Positions 1 to 6,941 of a stretch of DNA of 19,322 nucleotides are shown here, in pieces. The notes beneath the pieces were generated by a model. It was not told where the DNA came from, made no database searches, and saw only the letters and a program-made list of their open reading frames with translations. Position numbers and translations under genes: made by a program. The stretch comes from Deltaproteobacteria bacterium (GTDB taxonomy: Bacteria; Desulfobacterota; Desulfobacteria; Desulfobacterales; UBA11574). The stretch lies in the NCBI GenBank assembly GCA_019313025.1, contig JAFDCA010000042.1, positions 1 through 19,322 on the forward strand, written 5' to 3'. Within the stretch, counting starts at the first letter, position 1; every line of letters begins with the position of its first letter.

Positions 1-2
1 AA

Positions 3-476
3 CGTCTGGAACAGTATCTGAATTTTGACTCAACAGCACCGATTCAAAAAATGAGGCCGGTTTCAAAGAAAACATCCGGAAAACAAGTCACACATAAACT
101 TTCAGAAGATAATATCTACAGTTCTGCAAAACAGGCATATGATAAAGGTGATTTTAACACCGCTCGAGAAGAATTCCAAAAATTACTCAAAGAATTTCCC
201 AACTCACAAAACGCCGACAACGCCCAGTTTTGGATCGGTGAAATCTACTATCGTGAAAAATGGTATGAAAAAGCCATCTTGGAATATCAGAAGGTCATCG
301 AAAAATACCCAAACGGAAATAAAGTAACGGCTTCACTTTTAAAACAGGGATTTGCCTTTTTTAATTTGGGAGACAAATCAAATGCGCGTCTGATTTTATC
401 AGAACTTATCAAAAAATATCCAAAGTCTAATGAGGCACAAATTGCCAAACGCAAATTAAAAGGGATTGAACCTTAA
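3..476 (+). CDS. cpoB: Tol-Pal system TPR protein CpoB/YbgF, 3' part
   Basis: The reading frame is open to the left edge of the window, so the gene starts upstream; 157 codons are visible. The first residues (RLEQYLNF) look like the end of the N-terminal coiled coil of this family. A basic linker follows, and then three TPR-like units: YSSAKQAYDKGDF, AQFWIGEIYYREKWYEKAILEYQKV and LKQGFAFFNLGDKSNARLILSELI. In the known family the protein is periplasmic, binds TolA and helps couple outer-membrane constriction to septal peptidoglycan synthesis. The C-terminus (AKRKLKGIEP) is typical of the family. The signal peptide and trimerising coiled coil lie outside the window. An internal ATG at 51 could be mistaken for a start, but the codons before it are in frame and family-like. 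The family call is firm; the exact role in this organism is inferred. Confidence 0.85.
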   Translation, partial: RLEQYLNFDSTAPIQKMRPVSKKTSGKQVTHKLSEDNIYSSAKQAYDKGDFNTAREEFQKLLKEFPNSQNADNAQFWIGEIYYREKWYEKAILEYQKVIEKYPNGNKVTASLLKQGFAFFNLGDKSNARLILSELIKKYPKSNEAQIAKRKLKGIEP

Positions 477-546
477 CGGGTTCTTGCTTGATATCAGATG
501 CTGGATTCAGGATACATGATACAAAAATAACGGACCGTATCTCTCT

Positions 547-571
547 CTTGATACCCGGCATTTGTATCAAG
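547..571. repeat. Short perfect inverted repeat between cpoB and ruvC
   Basis: CTTGATAC (547-554) and GTATCAAG (564-571) form an 8-bp perfect stem around a 9-nt loop. It sits 13 nt before the ruvC ATG and overlaps the region just upstream of its Shine-Dalgarno (AAAGAG). There is no T-run after it, so it is not a convincing intrinsic terminator. It could be a weak RNA structure at the ruvC leader or an operator. The role is unknown. Confidence 0.4.
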
Positions 572-584
572 AAAAGAGCATGGA

Positions 585-1124
585 ATGACAAAAGTTATCG
601 GTATTGATCCAGGCTTATCTGCAACGGGTGTTTGAATTGTCAGGGGAACGGGGCTCAAAATTAACGGCTTCTCCTTCGGAAGTATAAATACCTCAAAAAA
701 TCTTCCTTTACCAAACCGCCTTGATCAAATTTTTTCGAATCTTCTTACGATTTTGAAAGATGAAAAGCCTGACCTTATGGTTGTGGAAGATGTATTTTCC
801 GTTGACAAATTTCCCAATGCCGGAATTTCATTGGGAAAGGTTACCGGTGTTATCCTCCTTGCCGGATTTCGGATGGAAATACCCGTCATCGAAGTTCCCG
901 TTCGTGAATCCAAACAGGTGTTGACCGGAAACGGCAATGCAACTAAAATGCAGCTTGAAAAAACCGTTAGAAATTTATTGAACCTGACAACACCTATCCG
1001 CCCTTACCACGCTTCTGATGCAATGGGTCTAGCGATTTTGGGGTTATTCCGTTACAATAATCGCTCCGTACAAAGGAAGCTAAAAAAAGAGGAACAAACA
1101 AAGTGCAATGATCGGTTATCTTGA
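585..1124 (+). pseudogene. ruvC: Holliday-junction resolvase RuvC with in-frame TGA at codon 17
   Basis: From ATG 585 the frame reads MTKVIGIDPGLSATGV, then TGA (633-635), then continues in the same frame as IVRGTGLKINGF to the stop at 1122-1124. Total length is 179 codons, normal for RuvC (about 170). Alignment by eye to E. coli RuvC (GIDPGSRVTGYGVI) puts the TGA at a conserved glycine; GGA to TGA is one base change. The four metal-binding residues are otherwise present: D8, E68 (VVEDVF), H142 and D145 (HASDAMGLAI). His at the third position is known from Thermus RuvC. Translation from ATG 753 would lose D8 and the first beta strands, so the product should be inactive. The gene overlaps ruvA by 17 nt. 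Alternatives are a sequencing error, UGA read-through, or selenocysteine (no convincing SECIS stem seen). Other genes here use TGA as stop, so general recoding is unlikely. Confidence 0.85.
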
Positions 1125-1728
1125 AGGAAAACTTTTAAGAAAGGGAGATGATCGAATACTTATTTTGGCAAATCAGGTTGGATATGAAGTCTTGCTCCCT
1201 GCATTTGTAATGAACACCTTTAGGGCAAAGTCTGTGGGCGACCCGGTTTCTCTTTATATTTATCACCAACAGACCGAACGCCAACCAAAGCCGGTTCTGA
1301 TTGGTTTTAACCTTGAAGTCGAAAAGGAATTTTTTCAATATTTCATTTCTGTTGAAGCCATCGGTGCCTTAAAGGCTGTAAAAGCACTAGATATTCCTGT
1401 TCGTGATATCGCAAGGGCCATTGAATCGAAAAATGTTCACAAGCTTAAACAGTTAAAAGGTATCGGCGACCGTACAGCGCGTAAGATTATCGCCACCCTT
1501 GAAGGGAAGATGGATAAATTTGCGCTCATTCGAAAGTCTCAAAAAGAAGAGATTCCCATTGTCGAAGATTTGACTCAACAGGTTTTGGATGTGCTTGTCA
1601 ATCAGTTAGGTTACAAGATAAAAGAAGCAAAACAGATGATCGGTGACGCCATGAAACGAAACAGCAATATATCAACCCCGGAAGAACTTTTTGAAGAAGT
1701 TTACCGTGAGGAACATGCTCGAAACTGA
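1108..1728 (+). CDS. ruvA: Holliday-junction branch-migration subunit RuvA
   Basis: This 206-residue protein has normal family length and starts with the characteristic MIGYLEGKLL. Residues 1 to about 65 form the OB-fold domain that contacts junction DNA. Residues about 70-140 carry two helix-hairpin-helix motifs (SVEAIGALKAVKAL and LKQLKGIGDRTARKII). After an acidic linker (about 145-155), the C-terminal domain (about 157-206: QQVLDVLVNQLGYKIKEAKQMI) is the part that binds RuvB. In the known mechanism a RuvA tetramer binds the four-way junction and recruits RuvB rings that drive branch migration. The start overlaps the 3' end of ruvC by 17 nt and ruvB begins 39 nt downstream, so the three are probably one transcript. 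Confidence 0.97.
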   Translation: MIGYLEGKLLRKGDDRILILANQVGYEVLLPAFVMNTFRAKSVGDPVSLYIYHQQTERQPKPVLIGFNLEVEKEFFQYFISVEAIGALKAVKALDIPVRDIARAIESKNVHKLKQLKGIGDRTARKIIATLEGKMDKFALIRKSQKEEIPIVEDLTQQVLDVLVNQLGYKIKEAKQMIGDAMKRNSNISTPEELFEEVYREEHARN

Positions 1729-1767
1729 TGGATGACCATACCGTTTAAATTCCTTTGATTTAAGCCA

Positions 1768-2811
1768 ATGACGGATGACAGACTAACACATTCTACCGAC
1801 AAACAGGGCATTCTTGCAGGATCCTGTCTTCCTGTGGATCAAGAGCCGGAAATCCTGTCTTTAAGACCCGAGCAATTTGAAGATTATGTCGGCCAAACTG
1901 AAGTTGTGGAAGCGCTTAAAATTGCCATTGAAGCAGCGATACAACGCGGAGAACCTGTTGATCACATCCTCTTTCATGGGCCACCCGGTCTTGGAAAAAC
2001 CACATTGGCACACATTATTGCAAATGAAATGGGCGGCAATCTTACTTCAACGTCCGGTCCTTCCCTTGAAAAAGGTGGCGATCTTATCGGTATTTTGACC
2101 CATTTAGAAGACAAGGACATCCTGTTTATCGACGAAATTCACAGGATACCCAAGATTGTAGAAGAATTTTTATACCCGGCCATGGAAGACTTTTCCGTGG
2201 ACTTTGTATTTGACAAGGGAGTTCATGCCCGCAGCCACAAATACCGCTTGAATCGCTTTACACTGGTGGGTGCGACGACCCGGGTGGGACTTTTATCTGC
2301 ACCTCTGCGCGACCGGTTCGGTATTTTCAGAAGTCTCGATTTTTACAATGAAGCGGATTTGTCAAAGATCATCCGGCGTTCGGCGGCTCTATTAAAGGTT
2401 ACGGTTGATGAAGACGGAGCAAACGAACTTTCAAGTCGAGCCAGAGGGACACCGCGTATCGTAAACAGGCTTCTTAAACGTGTTAGGGATTACTCACAGG
2501 TGCGGGCAGACGGGATCATTTCAAAAAAGACCGTTGAAGCGGCGCTGGATTTAGAAGGTGTAGATGAAAAAGGATTAACCGATCTTGACCGTAAATATCT
2601 GAAAACGATTATCGAATTTTATAAAGGCGGTCCGGTGGGAATTGAAGCCATCGCAGCGACCCTCCAGGAAGAAACGGATACGCTGGTGGATGTCATAGAA
2701 CCTTATCTTTTAAAAGTCGGACTTGTTACAAGAACATCTTCAGGAAGAAAAGCTTCGGAAGCCGCGTACAAGCACCTCGGATTCAGCTTTCAAACAAGAA
2801 TGTTTCAGTGA
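1768..2811 (+). CDS. ruvB: Holliday-junction DNA helicase RuvB
   Basis: The 347-residue protein is a AAA+ motor with Walker A GPPGLGKT (71-78), Walker [10 protein letters not shown] (117-125), sensor 1 GATT (168-171), a PLRDRFG arginine-finger segment (about 179-185) and sensor 2 in RGTPRIVNR. The N-terminal [12 protein letters not shown] is a family hallmark. The C-terminal winged helix ([16 protein letters not shown] and [18 protein letters not shown]) binds DNA. RuvB hexamers flank RuvA on a Holliday junction and pull DNA through by ATP hydrolysis. The N-terminus has about 28 residues ahead of the conserved core, within the family range. No strong Shine-Dalgarno precedes the ATG (only TTTAAGCC). 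It is the last gene of the ruv cluster; a large palindromic element starts 4 nt after its stop codon. Confidence 0.97.
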   Translation: MTDDRLTHSTDKQGILAGSCLPVDQEPEILSLRPEQFEDYVGQTEVVEALKIAIEAAIQRGEPVDHILFHGPPGLGKTTLAHIIANEMGGNLTSTSGPSLEKGGDLIGILTHLEDKDILFIDEIHRIPKIVEEFLYPAMEDFSVDFVFDKGVHARSHKYRLNRFTLVGATTRVGLLSAPLRDRFGIFRSLDFYNEADLSKIIRRSAALLKVTVDEDGANELSSRARGTPRIVNRLLKRVRDYSQVRADGIISKKTVEAALDLEGVDEKGLTDLDRKYLKTIIEFYKGGPVGIEAIAATLQEETDTLVDVIEPYLLKVGLVTRTSSGRKASEAAYKHLGFSFQTRMFQ

Positions 2812-2814
2812 GTG

Positions 2815-3050
2815 TGGTTTCGTAAGACATTAACAAACGGGCAACTATTTAGGTTTTTAAATCAAATCGAGGTTAAAGACGCTTCAGATATGATTAAATT
2901 ATTGCTGGAAGCTGTTTGAGAGGAATAGGGATCGTTATCCAAGAGTTTTATCCGCCTTTGGCGTGATCTTTCAGCAGAATTTTAATGATATCTGAAGCGA
3001 TCCATTTTCAAAGCGCTAAACACTTACGAAAACGTATTCTTACGAAACCA
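2815..3050. repeat. Nested palindromic intergenic element (MITE-like)
   Basis: The gap between ruvB and the SAM hydrolase gene is largely one imperfect palindrome. The outer arms are a perfect 13-nt inverted repeat, TGGTTTCGTAAGA at 2815-2827 and its complement at 3038-3050. The inner arms are 2880-2898 and 2981-2999, 18 of 19 positions complementary (CGCTTCAGATAT, one mismatch, ATTAAA). Pairing continues inward with TGCTG and CAGCA plus further matches, and a small CGCC-TTT-GGCG hairpin lies near 2953-2963. No reading frame of note and no clear target-site duplication are seen. It could be a non-autonomous mobile element, or an mRNA hairpin ending the ruv transcript or protecting its 3' end. 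Confidence 0.7.
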
Positions 3051-3061
3051 TCCAATTAATT

Positions 3062-3859
3062 ATGTCGATTATTACACTCCTTACAGATTTTGGGACTGAA
3101 GATGCCTATGTCGGTGTCATGAAAGGTGCAATCCTTTCTATAAATCCCACTGCCGTCATTGTTGATGTCTGTCATTATATCGATCCACAAGATTTGATCG
3201 AAGCTGCTTTTTTCATCAAATCTTCATTCAAATATTTCCCCAAAGGCACGGTGCATATCGTTGTTGTAGATCCCGGGGTCGGCGGGACCCGTTCAGTCGT
3301 AGCCGTTAAATTGTCGGGTCATATTTTCCTTGCACCTGATAATGGTGTTTTAACCCTTTTAATGGATGAAGAAGAGATTGACACGATTGTTCGCGTCGAG
3401 AACGCCCATTACTTTTTAAATTCCATAAGCCAGACCTTTCATGGTCGGGATATTTTTGCACCTGTCGGTTCGCACATATCCAAAGGTGTTTCCATTGAAA
3501 AATTAGGCCCAAACCTGGACCTGAAAGAACTTATGCGTCTGAGTATTCCTAAGCCATACATTTCTGATAAAGAGGAACTAATGGGGACGATTATATCCAT
3601 TGATCGATTTGGAAACTGTATTTCTAATATTAATGAAAATTGTCTCAATGAATTTGTTAAAAACGGCTCTGAAAAAAAAATTGAAATTAAAATAGGTAAA
3701 ACTGTCATTAAAAGTTTATCCCACAGCTATGCAGAAGTAGATTCGGGGTGTCCTCTTGCGATAATTGGAAGCTTTGGATACCTTGAAATTGCGCTGAATT
3801 GCGGCAATGCCAGCCATCAGTTAAACGTTGAAAAGGGAGACAACATTTCTTTGAAATGA
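3062..3859 (+). CDS. SAM hydrolase (DUF62, S-adenosyl-L-methionine hydroxide adenosyltransferase)
   Basis: The 265-residue protein matches the DUF62 family at full length. The N-terminal ITLLTDFGTEDAYVGVMKG segment, VVDPGVGGTR with D70 and R77, and FHGRDIFAP with H127 supply the conserved Asp-Arg-His set reported for this family. The smaller C-terminal barrel carries IDRFGNCISN (about 181-190). Family members split SAM with water or hydroxide into adenosine and methionine and are related to the fluorinase and chlorinase; nothing here suggests a halogenase. It is cytoplasmic. No clear Shine-Dalgarno precedes ATG 3062, but LLTDFG near the N-terminus fixes the start well. The bactofilin gene follows after 20 nt, suggesting co-transcription. 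The physiological role of these enzymes is still unclear. Confidence 0.9.
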   Translation: MSIITLLTDFGTEDAYVGVMKGAILSINPTAVIVDVCHYIDPQDLIEAAFFIKSSFKYFPKGTVHIVVVDPGVGGTRSVVAVKLSGHIFLAPDNGVLTLLMDEEEIDTIVRVENAHYFLNSISQTFHGRDIFAPVGSHISKGVSIEKLGPNLDLKELMRLSIPKPYISDKEELMGTIISIDRFGNCISNINENCLNEFVKNGSEKKIEIKIGKTVIKSLSHSYAEVDSGCPLAIIGSFGYLEIALNCGNASHQLNVEKGDNISLK

Positions 3860-3879
3860 ACGGTTTCAGGAGATAAATA

Positions 3880-4230
3880 GTGAAAAATATGTCAGAGGAC
3901 TTTTCCATCATTGATAAAGAATTAACCATCGACGGCACTGTCTCTACCAATGGAAGGCTTATCGTCAAGGGTATCTTGAAAGGTACGGTTATTGGAAAAA
4001 AAATTGTCATTGCCGAAGAAGGAGCTGTTTATGCGAACGTGAAGGTCGCAAGTATAACCATCGGAGGAACCTTTGAAGGAGAAATCAGAGCTTTGAAAGA
4101 ATTGATCTTGTTATCAACCGGAAAATGTACTGGAAAAGTTGTCTGCAAGAATTTAGTAATAGAAACCGGCGCAATATTGAACGCTCAGGTGACTTGTCTC
4201 TCTGGTGAAGATGCCGGTATAGACATCTAA
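3880..4230 (+). CDS. Bactofilin family cytoskeletal protein
   Basis: The 116-residue protein has the short N-terminus, the central right-handed beta-helix and the short tail of bactofilins. The repeating pattern of hydrophobic and glycine residues is visible from about residue 10 to 105 (IDKELTIDGTVSTNGRLIVKGILKGTVIG and ITIGGTFEGEIRA regions). Bactofilins polymerise without nucleotides into filaments at the membrane and act in cell shape, stalks, polarity or chromosome organisation. The start is GTG 3880, chosen because AGGAG (3868-3872) lies 7 nt upstream; ATG 3889 is an alternative. It sits 20 nt after the SAM hydrolase gene and 45 nt before the SLOG gene. No membrane segment or M23 peptidase neighbour, which often accompanies bactofilins, is seen. 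Confidence 0.88.
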   Translation: MKNMSEDFSIIDKELTIDGTVSTNGRLIVKGILKGTVIGKKIVIAEEGAVYANVKVASITIGGTFEGEIRALKELILLSTGKCTGKVVCKNLVIETGAILNAQVTCLSGEDAGIDI

Positions 4231-4275
4231 AACAAAGAGACAATCGTCCAAATTGACGTTGATTGGAACCTCATA

Positions 4276-5010
4276 ATGCTTAAAAAAATTATTTCCGGCG
4301 GGCAGACGGGTGTTGACCAAGCGGCTCTTGATGTGGCCATTAAACTTGGAATCCCATATGGCGGATGGATACCCAAAGGGCGGATGACAGAAGCAGGTGT
4401 TTTAGACAGTAAATATAATCTCACAGAGATGGAAACCACCAACTATAATAAGCGGACCGAACAGAATGTTATAGATTCTGACGGCACCCTGATTATATCC
4501 CATGGCAGGCTCACCGGCGGATCAGATTATACACGTGAAATGGCCCTTTTACATCATCGACCGTGGCTTCACATTGATCTGAATAAAACGGGTGCCTTTC
4601 AAGCTGCTGGAAAGATCAAATCGTGGATCACCGAAAATGAAATTGAGATTTTGAATGTAGCAGGACCCAGGGCGAGTAAGGATCCAGCGATATATCAGGC
4701 TACAATCGACATTATAGAAACTGTTTTTTATCTGGATCTTATCGATGATACCATACACGCCTCTTTTACCGTTACCCCCAAGCGCCACGCCGAAATGAAA
4801 AAAGACATCCTGCCTCGATCCGTTGAAGAGGCTGCTGACAAGCTGCTATCAAAACTGTCGCTGAGAGATAAAACAATGATTGCCAATATTCCCAAAGACA
4901 ATGTGATGGATCTTTATCACTCGCTCGAAGAATATATGCAGAACGAAGTCGGTTTGTGGCTCACCAATGAATCGTTATTAAAAATCTTGTCGTTCGATAT
5001 CCGGCGATAA
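4276..5010 (+). CDS. Circularly permuted YpsA-like SLOG protein with DUF6794-like C-terminus
   Basis: The 244-residue protein has two parts. Residues 1-155 resemble the circularly permuted YpsA branch of the SLOG superfamily, often annotated as putative molybdenum carrier (Pfam 12694). Seen are KKIISGGQTGVDQAALDVA, the GGWIPKGR segment, TEQNVIDSDGTLII and GRLTGGSDYTREMA. These glycine-rich loops are expected to bind a nucleotide or nucleotide-derived ligand; the molybdenum label rests on a homologous carrier and is not proven for this group. Residues about 172-244 (ILPRSVEEAADKLLSKLSLRDK, then IANIPKDNVMDLYHSLEEYMQNEVGLW) look like DUF6794, a small domain of unknown function usually found alone. 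The start is supported by family-like sequence from residue 2. It is last in the probable operon with bactofilin and SAM hydrolase. The function is unknown; ligand sensing is inference. Confidence 0.75.
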   Translation: MLKKIISGGQTGVDQAALDVAIKLGIPYGGWIPKGRMTEAGVLDSKYNLTEMETTNYNKRTEQNVIDSDGTLIISHGRLTGGSDYTREMALLHHRPWLHIDLNKTGAFQAAGKIKSWITENEIEILNVAGPRASKDPAIYQATIDIIETVFYLDLIDDTIHASFTVTPKRHAEMKKDILPRSVEEAADKLLSKLSLRDKTMIANIPKDNVMDLYHSLEEYMQNEVGLWLTNESLLKILSFDIRR

Positions 5011-5192
5011 ACATTTAAGTGAATATGGTGCGTCTTTGGTCATCGTTAAGTTACTATGGGAAAAGCTTCAGAAAACCAATGTACTGAAAATTGTGAGATA
5101 GGGCTTTTCTCGTATTCCAATATGACATAGTACATGTATTCTTAAATGCTACAACATATTTATAACTTGATTTTATTCATTATAGGCTCACA

Positions 5193-5310
5193 AAAAGTTT
5201 AAAGTGACCAAAGTTAAGGAATTCTATCAATTCTAATTATAATTGTTCGCGCTGAAAGCGCATTCCTTAACTTTAGCTCACTGTTTAGGCATTTCAAATT
5301 TCAAACTTTT
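5193..5310. repeat. Palindromic repeat element, perfect 13-nt inner arms
   Basis: AAAGTTAAGGAAT (5210-5222) is perfectly complementary to ATTCCTTAACTTT (5262-5274). Pairing continues outward with AGTGA and TCACT (one indel), and an outer AAAAGTTT (5193-5200) faces AAACTTTT (5303-5310). A smaller GCGC-TGAAA-GCGC hairpin (5249-5261) lies in the loop. The right part also has the tandem ATTTCAAATTTCAAA. The layout suggests a dispersed intergenic repeat rather than a terminator, as there is no trailing T-run. Its copy number cannot be judged from one window. Confidence 0.65.
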
Positions 5311-5338
5311 GGATTTCATATTATCTGGGATAGTCGTC

Positions 5339-5368
5339 TTGATCAAAATAGGTCATCGTTTTTATGAA
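5339..5368 (+). promoter_or_regulatory. Possible sigma70-type promoter for the tyrosine phosphatase gene
   Basis: TTGATC (5339-5344) and TATGAA (5363-5368) are separated by 18 nt. They would give a short leader of about 18 nt before ATG 5393. Both boxes deviate from consensus, so the call is tentative. Confidence 0.3.
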
Positions 5369-5392
5369 TTAGCGCACTTAGGTTTATAAATT

Positions 5393-5845
5393 ATGCCCCA
5401 TATTGTTTTTGTATGTACCGGTAATATATGCCGGAGTCCCATGGCAGAAGGTTTTATGCTGCATAAATGCAAGGAAATGGGCCGTCATGATCTGACGGTT
5501 TCATCCATGGGAATTCACGGATTAAATGATTATCCAGCCACCGAGTACGCCCAAAAAGTCTGCGAAAAAGATGGCTTTGACATCTCATCTCACAAGGCAA
5601 GATATCTGGTTGGAGATGAGCTGCAAAAGGCCGATCTTATTTTATGCATGGAGCCTGTTCACAAAAAATTCGTACAAACCTTTTTCCCTTGGCTTCATAA
5701 AAAAGTCTTTCTTCTTGGGGCCTGGCCTGAAAAACAAACTCGAAAAAGCGCCATCAAAGATCCCATGGGCAGTTCATACGAAAAATATCAAGAGATCTTC
5801 AGCCTCATCAAAACCCATATTGAACGCATCATTCCTCTTCTTTAG
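5393..5845 (+). CDS. Low-molecular-weight protein-tyrosine phosphatase
   Basis: The 150-residue protein has the N-terminal signature CTGNICRSP, with nucleophile C8 and phosphate-binding R14 (C-x5-R followed by S15). The late DPMGSS motif holds the general acid D123. Length and fold order match the low-molecular-weight PTP family, which is structurally related to arsenate reductases. The DP-G-S motif and lack of arsenate-type cysteine spacing favour a phosphatase. In bacteria such enzymes often dephosphorylate tyrosine kinases of capsule or exopolysaccharide export, but no BY-kinase or polysaccharide gene is in this window, so the substrate is unknown. It stands alone, convergent with the UspA gene (75 nt between stops). 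Only a weak GG precedes the ATG; the start is fixed by the motif at residue 8. Confidence 0.9.
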   Translation: MPHIVFVCTGNICRSPMAEGFMLHKCKEMGRHDLTVSSMGIHGLNDYPATEYAQKVCEKDGFDISSHKARYLVGDELQKADLILCMEPVHKKFVQTFFPWLHKKVFLLGAWPEKQTRKSAIKDPMGSSYEKYQEIFSLIKTHIERIIPLL

Positions 5846-5920
5846 ACGAGACGTCCGGCCAATTATCAACAATGTGTTCTTCCAGAAAATACAACCGTGC
5901 AGTTGAGTTTTTGAATAAGC

Positions 5921-6925
5921 TTAGTCTATTCGGTTTTCGTCTTTTTTGCTAAAAACACGAATGGATCTGTCTCTGTCCTTTTGAGCTTGAATTTTTGCTG
6001 TCAAGCCATCTTCCCATGGCAACAAGACTTCAGGGTCCGTGACAGTGATTACCGGGCAACTGGATCTATAACTGGTAAGCTCAACCACGCTCCCGGCATA
6101 CCATTTCCCATTCTTTTCCTTAGTATGGGAACCCATCATAATGAGGTCCCCGTCTTTTTTTTCAACACATTTTAAAATTTCAGAATGCGGCAGAACACCT
6201 CCCCAAATATTATATTCATGATCAATTTCTTCAAGGAACTCTTGGCAAAATCGTCTGAGCCTTTTCGTAGCCGAGTCGACATCTGCCCTATAATTCGCCT
6301 TGGAGTATTTTGGAAGCGGAGGGACAGGTATCATATGAAAAGGGAAAAGCTTCGAACTGTATTTTTTGGCAAATTTTACTGCAAAACACAATGCAGATTC
6401 GCAGGATCTAGAGAAATCGATACCCACTACAATCCTTTTAAATGCCAGTTTTTTTTCAGATATTGATGGATTAACAATCATCACCGGACAGTTCTCACGC
6501 ATAATAACCCCTTCTACAGTACTGCCGATCTTTCCAACCACTCTGACCACTTTTTTTTCTTCAGCTCTTGTAGAATGGGGGCCCAACACAATCAGATCTG
6601 TACCTTTCTCCCTCGACCATCTCAAAATCTCCTCCCATGGGAAACCGGGAAGGACTCTGATTTCATAATTAAGAGATGGTTGAAACGTATCTTTATAGAT
6701 CTTCTCTATTTGTGTTTTTACCCTTTTTTCATAATCTGCCGTCGTAATGATATCTTCACCTGTTCTAAAGTGTTTTATAAGATGACGATTTTCTGTAGAA
6801 GTAGATTCCAGAACGTGAAGGATGTATAATTTTGCATTGTTTTGTTGGGCAATTTTTGCAGCCGTTAAAACCGGCGTATCTATCTCAGTCAACACGTCTG
6901 ATGCTGCCAATATTTGCTTAAACAT
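5921..6925 (-). CDS. Tandem-domain universal stress protein (UspA family)
   Basis: The 334-residue protein contains two Usp domains. The first (about 1-152) starts FKQILAASD and ends RENCPVMIVNP; the second (about 160-297) starts FKRIVVGIDFS and ends SSCPVITVTD. A 37-residue charged tail follows. The ATP-binding G-x2-G-x9-G-S/T loop is imperfect: domain 1 has GPHST, then GKIGS, and domain 2 has GSHTKEKNGKWYAGS, so the central glycine of the first part is missing or shifted. ATP binding is therefore uncertain. Tandem Usps are stress, hypoxia or starvation proteins in the cytoplasm. The start has a good Shine-Dalgarno, AGGAG, 5 nt upstream on the minus strand (6931-6935). The kinase gene lies 16 nt upstream on the same strand, so the two are probably co-transcribed and may act together. 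Confidence 0.88.
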   Translation of the reverse strand: MFKQILAASDVLTEIDTPVLTAAKIAQQNNAKLYILHVLESTSTENRHLIKHFRTGEDIITTADYEKRVKTQIEKIYKDTFQPSLNYEIRVLPGFPWEEILRWSREKGTDLIVLGPHSTRAEEKKVVRVVGKIGSTVEGVIMRENCPVMIVNPSISEKKLAFKRIVVGIDFSRSCESALCFAVKFAKKYSSKLFPFHMIPVPPLPKYSKANYRADVDSATKRLRRFCQEFLEEIDHEYNIWGGVLPHSEILKCVEKKDGDLIMMGSHTKEKNGKWYAGSVVELTSYRSSCPVITVTDPEVLLPWEDGLTAKIQAQKDRDRSIRVFSKKDENRID

Positions 6926-6941
6926 CGTATCTCCTTCCCTT

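Larger units (their letters stand above)
5011..5392. other. 382-nt AT-rich intergenic region
   Basis: No coding frame is supported. It holds the palindromic element at 5193-5310 and, near its right end, a weak promoter-like pair before the phosphatase gene: TTGATC (5339-5344) and TATGAA (5363-5368), 18 nt apart. The first half contains a 7-nt inverted pair (GAAAAGC and GCTTTTC around 5060 and 5103), too weak to call a terminator. Confidence 0.5.

Noticed and set aside
633..680. Selenocysteine insertion at the ruvC TGA
   Set aside because: RuvC is not a selenoprotein family and the only stem seen (GGGGAA with TTCTCC) is short and badly shaped for a bacterial SECIS.
753..1124. RuvC starting at ATG 753 as a complete short protein
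   Set aside because: It lacks D8 and the first strands; the upstream frame from ATG 585 is clearly RuvC, so this is the tail of an interrupted gene.
5845..5855. GACG-AGA-CGTC hairpin between the convergent phosphatase and Usp genes
   Set aside because: It has a four-base stem with no T-run; too weak to call a terminator.
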